A DNA stretch of 10,102 nucleotides from Clostridia bacterium (GTDB lineage: Bacteria > Bacillota > Clostridia > Christensenellales > CAG-1252): the NCBI GenBank assembly GCA_016296985.1, contig JAEDHM010000046.1:1-10102 (forward strand), written 5' to 3'. This document shows positions 6,744-10,102 of the stretch, in pieces. The first letter of the stretch is position 1. Each line of letters begins with the position of its first letter. The position numbers and the translations under genes were made by a program. The notes beneath the pieces are model-generated. The model saw nothing but the letters and a program-made list of their open reading frames with translations, was not told the origin of the DNA and did not search any database.

Positions 6744-7349
6744 TTAGGGCTTTATTTTGCCTTCTTCAGGCTCTTGTATACATCGGTTTTCACCTTTCAG
6801 CAAGACGGCAAAGGTTTTGAAAAAAATCTTACAATCTAAGAAAAAGGATAGGTTTTCAGCGTAATAGACGTCGTATAGACTGCGTCCTTTTATAGAGAGA
6901 TAGGCACCACCCTTGATTTGCGCAAGTCCTGAAAGACCGGGTTTTACTTCGTATTTTTTCCGCTCCCAACCTTCAAAGCGTTTGTCAAAGTCGGCAAGAA
7001 GGGGACGGGGACCTATAAAACTCATTTCGCCTTTTAGGATATTCACAAGCTGAGGAAGTTCGTCAATTTTACTTTTTCTCAAAAACTTACCTACCCCGGT
7101 TATGCGATTTTCCGAGGGCGCGGATATGGATTTGTCAAGGTCGAAGGGAACGGATATACTGTCCATAGTCCTAAATTTTAGGGTTTTGAATGGTTTTCCG
7201 CCTTGACCTAAACGCTCTTGTCCAAAGATTATATTTCCTTTCCCGTCAAGGGCAACTAAAATAACCCCAAGCAAAAGCAATGGGGAGAAGAGGATAAGGG
7301 ATAAAAGGGCGAAAAACCTGTCCAAAAGACACTTGACTTTGTAGTACAT
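6744..7349 (-). CDS. Bacterial sugar transferase (undecaprenyl-phosphate sugar-1-phosphate transferase)
   Basis: 201 residues, the short single-domain form of the Bac_transf family (EpsL/PglC size) without the extra N-terminal membrane domain of WbaP/WcaJ. An N-terminal hydrophobic helix at about 10-34 (the re-entrant anchor) is followed by the family motifs KFRTM (58-62), KIDELPQL (94-101), GEMSFIGPRP (107-116) and KPGLSGLAQIKGG (136-148). DE at 96-97 are the expected catalytic residues. The enzyme should move a sugar-1-phosphate from a UDP-sugar to undecaprenyl phosphate, the first membrane step of glycan or capsule assembly. No glycosyltransferase, flippase or polymerase gene lies beside it, so it is an orphan here. 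It is a single-gene unit: its promoter -10 is only six bases from the ATG at 7349, and there is no ribosome site, implying a leaderless transcript. Family assignment is secure; sugar specificity is unknown. Confidence 0.95.
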   Translation of the reverse strand: MYYKVKCLLDRFFALLSLILFSPLLLLGVILVALDGKGNIIFGQERLGQGGKPFKTLKFRTMDSISVPFDLDKSISAPSENRITGVGKFLRKSKIDELPQLVNILKGEMSFIGPRPLLADFDKRFEGWERKKYEVKPGLSGLAQIKGGAYLSIKGRSLYDVYYAENLSFFLDCKIFFKTFAVLLKGENRCIQEPEEGKIKP

Positions 7350-7355
7350 ACTAAG

Positions 7356-7384
7356 ATTTTACACTGGGGGAAAGGATAAGTCAA
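7356..7384 (-). promoter_or_regulatory. Promoter of the sugar transferase gene (leaderless arrangement)
   Basis: On the minus strand TTGACT (7379-7384), a 17-base spacer and TAAAAT (7356-7361) make a near-consensus promoter. Only six bases (CTTAGT) separate the -10 from the ATG at 7349, so transcription would start at or within a base or two of the start codon. Confidence 0.65.
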
Positions 7385-7403
7385 GATAGGTAAAAATGAA
7401 AAA

Positions 7404-7433
7404 TTGACAATATGCCTGCAATGGGTGTATAAT
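7404..7433 (+). promoter_or_regulatory. Promoter of the membrane protein gene at 7501
   Basis: A perfect TTGACA (7404-7409) and perfect TATAAT (7428-7433), with an 18-base spacer. The predicted start near 7440 gives a leader of about 60 bases with purine-rich ribosome-site sequence (GGAGGAAGGAAAAGGAAA, 7476-7493). It is back to back with the sugar transferase promoter; the two -35 elements are 19 bases apart. Confidence 0.75.
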
Positions 7434-7500
7434 AAACAAAATCTCTATACCGCTTTACCTTTTTTTGCGATGCGGTGGAGGAAGGAAAAGGAAATTTGTT

Positions 7501-8373
7501 ATGGAATTTTGGTGGGCAAGTTTTATAGTAGCGCTGTTGTTTGTTGCAAGCAACGTGCTTATATTCACCGTTTTTAAAGGCAAGCGCGAGCTGTGTCGCC
7601 GTACAGTTTTCTTTTGCTGTATCTTCATCCTTGCCTACAAGGTGATTTATTATACCTATATGCAAATCATAGGCATGGGGTGGACAAAATTCCCCGTCGA
7701 GTATTCGGCGCTTACCTACTTCTTGTTCACAATCGTAGTGCTTACAAGGTGCGAAAAACTTATGCCCTTTGCAATCTTCAGCGCAATCGTGGCAGGTATC
7801 GCCTACAACTTCAGTTTTATCTTCTCGGTAAACTCTTTCTTACCCCCGGACGAGCCTATTTTCGAGTACGTGTTCGCTTGGCTCAACCACTCATTGCTCT
7901 ATTTTTGCGGAATGTTGCTTTTGCTCTACGTCTATCCTCTCAACAAAAAACTTTGGTGGGAAATACCCGTTGGCGTTGCGGTTTTCGCAGGCTATGCCGC
8001 AATTATGCAAAACACCGTTTTGAAAGGGCTTGAAATGGATACGACCATAATCTATTCCATCGCAACGGGAAGTTTGATCAGTTACGTCAACCCCGCCCTT
8101 GAAGGAAAATGGTATTTTTATATATGGTACTATCCCCTCCTTATCGGCTTGCTCTCAGGCGTCGCGCTTTTGATGTTTAAGATAAACACCGCCAAAAAAT
8201 ATATTCCCCAACCGCAAGAGGAAGGGGAAATATGCGAGAAAACCGCAGAAGGGGAAAGAGCAGAGGAAAGGCCCATTGCCGAGGAGGAGGAAACAAGCCC
8301 CACGGCGGCGGAAACCGACCTTGAGGATAAAAAAGAGGAGGAAACAGCAAGCGAGCAACCCACCGAGGAATAA
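7501..8373 (+). CDS. Polytopic membrane protein, possibly YwaF/TIGR02206-like, with Glu-rich tail
   Basis: 290 residues from the ATG at 7501, chosen because AAAGGAAA ends eight bases upstream; an in-frame TTG at 7465 would read through the ribosome site. Hydrophobic segments are visible near 6-25, 36-52, 66-83, 88-108, 125-145, 153-172 and 205-226, so about seven membrane helices. The spacing of FPVEYSALTYFL (64-75) and WLNHSLLYFCGMLLLLY (128-144) resembles the LPxHLC and H-G-L-L blocks of YwaF/TIGR02206 (TMEM164-like) proteins, but the first His and Cys of that family are absent, so this is a weak assignment. Residues 236-290 are a charged Glu/Thr/Ala-rich tail, probably disordered. No function can be named. 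It is a single-gene unit with a strong promoter and its own terminator at 8442-8467. Confidence 0.8.
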   Translation: MEFWWASFIVALLFVASNVLIFTVFKGKRELCRRTVFFCCIFILAYKVIYYTYMQIIGMGWTKFPVEYSALTYFLFTIVVLTRCEKLMPFAIFSAIVAGIAYNFSFIFSVNSFLPPDEPIFEYVFAWLNHSLLYFCGMLLLLYVYPLNKKLWWEIPVGVAVFAGYAAIMQNTVLKGLEMDTTIIYSIATGSLISYVNPALEGKWYFYIWYYPLLIGLLSGVALLMFKINTAKKYIPQPQEEGEICEKTAEGERAEERPIAEEEETSPTAAETDLEDKKEEETASEQPTEE

Positions 8374-8538
8374 GGATAGGGAAGAAAAGAAAAGTTGTGA
8401 TTCGCTTCACAGGAAAAAGATAAAACCATAAAGATAATTATAGGAAGAAGGATTTCTTCCTTTTTTTATTGTAAAGACAACGTTTCAGCCAAGGGCAAAA
8501 CAAGGTTTATCAAAAAGGAGTAGGGGGAAAAGATAAAC
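8374..8538. other. Non-coding stretch between two genes
   Basis: Apart from the terminator at 8442-8467 I see nothing here. It is A/G-rich on the plus strand and holds a ribosome-site-like AAAAGGAG near 8514-8521, but no open frame follows it. No repeat or further strong hairpin is evident. Confidence 0.4.
8442..8467 (+). terminator. Intrinsic terminator of the membrane protein gene
   Basis: AGGAAGAA (8442-8449), loop GGAT and TTCTTCCT (8454-8461) are perfectly complementary, and a T-run extends to 8467. It lies about 70 bases after the stop at 8373. Confidence 0.8.
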
Positions 8539-8563
8539 AAAAAAGGCGTTTGAAACGCCTTTT
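8539..8563 (-). terminator. Intrinsic terminator of the YjbQ-family gene
   Basis: AAAAGGCG (8541-8548) and CGCCTTTT (8556-8563) pair around TTTGAAA. On the minus strand the hairpin is followed by six T (8539-8544 complement), ten bases beyond the stop at 8573. The T-run on the plus side could give weak termination in the other direction. Confidence 0.8.
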
Positions 8564-8572
8564 AATTTTCTT

Positions 8573-8968
8573 TTAGCATTCAATAACTTTTACCATATAT
8601 TTTCTTGTGCGTGGTCCGTCAAATTCGCAGAAGAAGAAACTTTGCCAAACGCCCAACACAAGTTTTCCCTCTTCAACAAAGGCTTGCTCCGAGCAACCTA
8701 CAAGCGAGGACTTCAAGTGAGCCGAGCTGTTTCCCTCGTCATGCAAAAATTCGGGACGGTTATGCAAAAAGGTATTAAGGCCGAAAAGGATATCCATAAC
8801 AACGTACTTGTCCGCATTTTCGTTTATGGTAATGGCGGCGGTGGTGTGAGGGGTATAAACCACGGCAATACCGTTTTTAACGCCACTTTCGTCAACTGCT
8901 TTTTGTACGTTTTTGGTGATGTCATACATGTTCTCTTTTTCGGTGTTTATGCTGAAGGTGTAAATCAT
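8573..8968 (-). CDS. YjbQ / UPF0047 family protein (secondary thiamine-phosphate synthase type)
   Basis: 131 residues from the ATG at 8968, chosen because AGGAG (complement at 8974-8978) sits just upstream and the length fits the family; a longer in-frame extension to 9070 would cross the promoter. Family blocks: YTPHTTAAITINENAD (38-53, with H41, E50 and N51), HDEGNSSAHLKSSLVG (76-91, with H84), GKLVLGVWQSFFFCEFDGPR (101-120) and a basic C-terminal strand. This is the YjbQ/YugU fold, a small trimeric protein reported to have weak thiamine-phosphate synthase activity in E. coli; its true physiological role is unsettled. It is a single-gene unit with promoter TTGCAA / TATCAT and its own terminator, not linked to thiamine genes here. 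Family assignment is very secure. Confidence 0.95.
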   Translation of the reverse strand: MIYTFSINTEKENMYDITKNVQKAVDESGVKNGIAVVYTPHTTAAITINENADKYVVMDILFGLNTFLHNRPEFLHDEGNSSAHLKSSLVGCSEQAFVEEGKLVLGVWQSFFFCEFDGPRTRKYMVKVIEC

Positions 8969-8998
8969 AACGACTCCTAAAATTATCTTTGCGCAATT

Positions 8999-9027
8999 AT
9001 GATAACACACTTTCCACTCTTTTGCAA
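8999..9027 (-). promoter_or_regulatory. Promoter of the YjbQ-family gene
   Basis: On the minus strand TTGCAA (9022-9027), a 17-base spacer and TATCAT (8999-9004). The short leader contains the palindrome TTGCGCAA (8989-8996) just after the predicted start, and TTATC/GATAA arms flank it; any operator role is speculative. Confidence 0.55.
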
Positions 9028-9112
9028 CCACGAAAACCCAAATCCCCAAAAATCCTCCCAACCCAACCAATCTCTACGCTCCAATCTTTCCCCCTCTTTT
9101 CAAACCTAAGTG

Positions 9113-9140
9113 TTGAATTATGAAAAAAATGTGTTATAAT
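9113..9140 (+). promoter_or_regulatory. Promoter of the structured RNA (and perhaps of the mod gene)
   Basis: TTGAAT (9113-9118), a 16-base spacer and perfect TATAAT (9135-9140). The predicted start, about seven bases on, falls at 9146-9147, exactly where the 5' arm of the 12-bp closing stem begins. This fit between start site and RNA structure supports both calls. Confidence 0.7.
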
Positions 9141-9145
9141 AAACT

Positions 9146-9347
9146 CGCTACACAATTAAATCGACAATTTTGGGGATTCCTCTAGTATAGGGGATATTTT
9201 ACCTTTTTACATTTACCTTTCGAATTTGGAAAAATCGCAAATTCTACTTGGTAAATGTAGGAAGAATCCTCTTTTGTTGAGAATTGTGTAGCGACAAACG
9301 GAGTTTGCGGTTTTCAGTGCGCTGGCTTCGGTTGGCGCACTTTTTTT
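9146..9347 (+). ncRNA. Rod-shaped structured RNA of about 200 nt (6S-like candidate or leader RNA)
   Basis: No protein frame fits this region, but a nested hairpin does. Closing stem CGCTACACAATT (9146-9157) pairs perfectly with AATTGTGTAGCG (9282-9293). Inside it TCGACAA (9161-9167) pairs with TTGTTGA (9274-9280) with one G-U. GGGGATTCCTC (9172-9182) pairs with GAAGAATCCTC (9261-9271) with one G-U and one mismatch. TACATTTACC (9208-9217) pairs with GGTAAATGTA (9250-9259), and GAATTTG (9222-9228) with CAAATTC (9238-9244). One large asymmetric bulge remains on the 5' side, about 9183-9206. A small hairpin (CAAAC/GTTTG, 9295-9307) and a strong terminator follow. G-U pairs argue for RNA rather than a DNA element. 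The 5'/3' end pairing, rod shape and single-sided central bulge recall 6S RNA, but I see no decisive conserved motif; a cis-acting leader of the following gene is the main alternative. Confidence 0.65.
9316..9347 (+). terminator. Strong intrinsic terminator with UUCG tetraloop
   Basis: AGTGCGCTGGC (9316-9326), loop TTCG and GTTGGCGCACT (9331-9341) form an 11-bp stem with three G-U pairs, closed by the very stable C(UUCG)G loop and followed by seven T (9341-9347). It ends the structured RNA 25 bases before the mod start codon. Confidence 0.88.
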
Positions 9348-9372
9348 ATTTTACAAAACAAGGAGAACACAA

Positions 9373-10102
9373 ATGGATAAACTGACTATGATGTCTAAAG
9401 ACAATGTGCAAGCAAACATTGAAAAAATTAAGGCGTTATTCCCTAACGCTGTAACTGAAGTTATAAGAAATGGAAAAACTACACTTGCCGTTGATTTTGA
9501 TATTCTTAAGCAGGAAATGAGCGATATTCTTATTGATGATAAAGAAGAACGCTATCAATTCACTTGGCCCGATAAGAAAAAATCTATCCTTCTTGCTAAC
9601 TCTCCCATATCTGCAACGCTCCGTCCTTGCAAGGAAGAAAGCGTCGATTTTGATAATACCGAAAACCTTTATATTGAAGGCGACAATCTTGACGTTCTTA
9701 AACTTTTGCAAGAAACCTATCTTGGCAAAGTTAAAATGATTTATATTGACCCACCTTATAACACGGGTAATGACTTTGTTTACAATGATGACTTTGCTGA
9801 AAGTAGCGAAGAATATCTTGCAAATAGTGGGCAGTATGATGAACAAGGTAATCGTTTGGTTCATAATACAGAAAGCAATGGTCGTTTTCATACCGATTGG
9901 CTCAATATGATATACCCACGGCTTAAAATAGCAAAAGAGTTGCTTACTGATGATGGCGTGGTATTTATTAGTATTGACGATAATGAGTATTACAATCTTA
10001 AACGTGTAAGCGATGAAGTGTTTGGTGAAAATTGTTATATCACAACTTTACATGTAGAAATGTCGGCTACACAAGGAATGAAAGTTAAGGCTGCACACAA
10101 TG
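9373..10102 (+). CDS. mod: Type III restriction-modification DNA methyltransferase (Mod), 3' truncated by window
   Basis: An open frame of 243 codons runs from the ATG at 9373 to the window edge without a stop; AAGGAG (9360-9365) lies seven bases before the ATG. After a 95-residue lead, NLYIEGDNLDVLKLL (98-112) and KMIYIDPPYNTGND (121-134, catalytic DPPY at 126-129) are the typical Mod blocks. They are followed by the family-like RFHTDWLNMIYPRLKIAKELL and DDGVVFISIDDNEYYNLK. DPPY in this position marks a beta-class N6-adenine (or N4-cytosine) methyltransferase acting with S-adenosylmethionine. A res (endonuclease/helicase) gene would be expected downstream, outside the window. Asn codons are mostly AAT (15 of 20) and Tyr mostly TAT, unlike the lipid kinase gene, suggesting acquisition. 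No promoter is visible between the RNA terminator and the ATG. The recognition domain is not in view, so specificity is unknown. Confidence 0.93.
   Translation, partial: MDKLTMMSKDNVQANIEKIKALFPNAVTEVIRNGKTTLAVDFDILKQEMSDILIDDKEERYQFTWPDKKKSILLANSPISATLRPCKEESVDFDNTENLYIEGDNLDVLKLLQETYLGKVKMIYIDPPYNTGNDFVYNDDFAESSEEYLANSGQYDEQGNRLVHNTESNGRFHTDWLNMIYPRLKIAKELLTDDGVVFISIDDNEYYNLKRVSDEVFGENCYITTLHVEMSATQGMKVKAAHN

Noticed and set aside
8969..9070. N-terminal extension of the YjbQ-family protein to 9070
   Set aside because: It would cross the promoter, lacks a ribosome site, and makes the protein longer than the family; AGGAG favours the ATG at 8968.
9146..9293. Miniature transposon (MITE) with 12-bp terminal inverted repeats
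   Set aside because: No target-site duplication flanks the repeats, stems continue inward with G-U pairs, and the promoter and terminator fit an RNA gene. Not fully excluded.
9436..9891. Minus-strand 151-residue open frame opposite mod
   Set aside because: The plus strand has clear DPPY methyltransferase motifs; the antisense frame is hydrophobic low-complexity sequence with no family match I recognise.
1..10102. CRISPR array, tRNA or rRNA genes
   Set aside because: No regularly spaced direct repeats, cloverleaf-like segments with TTC-loop signatures, or rRNA-like sequence were seen.

Overview
The window reads like a chromosomal segment of a low-to-moderate GC Bacillota, most likely an uncultured clostridial (gut-type) lineage. 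This is inferred from strong AGGAG-type ribosome sites, TTGACA/TATAAT promoters, many short-stem intrinsic terminators with T-tracts, and families common in Clostridia (DUF2804, His-rich G3E GTPases, ArsP_2-type permeases, YjbQ/UPF0047). No species can be named from this sequence alone.

Layout. (1) 1-613: 3' end of a rightward gene of unknown function whose product ends in a Trp/Asp-rich tail; a bidirectional terminator at 631-662 separates it from the next operon. (2) 682-4655: a leftward four-gene operon. In transcription order it encodes a His-rich CobW-type G3E GTPase, a second G3E-like GTPase with a C-terminal Cys-Cys domain, a PHP-type phosphoesterase (histidinol-phosphatase-like) and a DUF2804 protein. 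Gaps are 0-3 nt or overlaps. (3) 4656-4810: a divergent promoter region with overlapping inverted repeats. (4) 4811-6717: a rightward pair, a His/Cys-rich-loop membrane permease (ArsP_2 / putative manganese or heavy-metal exporter type) coupled by a TGATG overlap to a diacylglycerol-kinase-family lipid kinase. It ends at a bidirectional terminator (6716-6742). (5) 6744-7349: a leftward single-gene bacterial sugar transferase with a promoter that implies a leaderless mRNA. (6) 7501-8373: a rightward polytopic membrane protein with a Glu-rich tail. (7) 8573-8968: a leftward YjbQ/UPF0047 enzyme. (8) 9113-9347: a promoter, a long rod-shaped nested RNA structure and a strong UUCG-loop terminator, with no protein gene. 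(9) 9373-10102: 5' part of a Type III restriction-modification Mod DNA methyltransferase, running out of the window.

How they work together. The best candidate for a coherent system is 682-6717. Two GTPases of the metal-chaperone superfamily and a permease with a His/Cys-rich loop share one divergent control region, which suggests transition-metal (Zn, Mn or Co) homeostasis. A PHP enzyme (itself a metalloenzyme family) and a DUF2804 protein of unknown role are carried along. The Cys-Cys domain on the second GTPase resembles the DUF1980/TIGR03943 proteins that elsewhere accompany DUF318/ArsP-type permeases, so here the GTPase and that partner domain appear fused.

The second item worth attention is the structured RNA at about 9146-9347. 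It may be a stand-alone RNA with 6S-like architecture or a terminator-ended leader of the mod gene, which shows no promoter of its own. The mod gene also has visibly different Asn/Tyr codon choice from its neighbours, consistent with an acquired restriction-modification island beginning just after the RNA.
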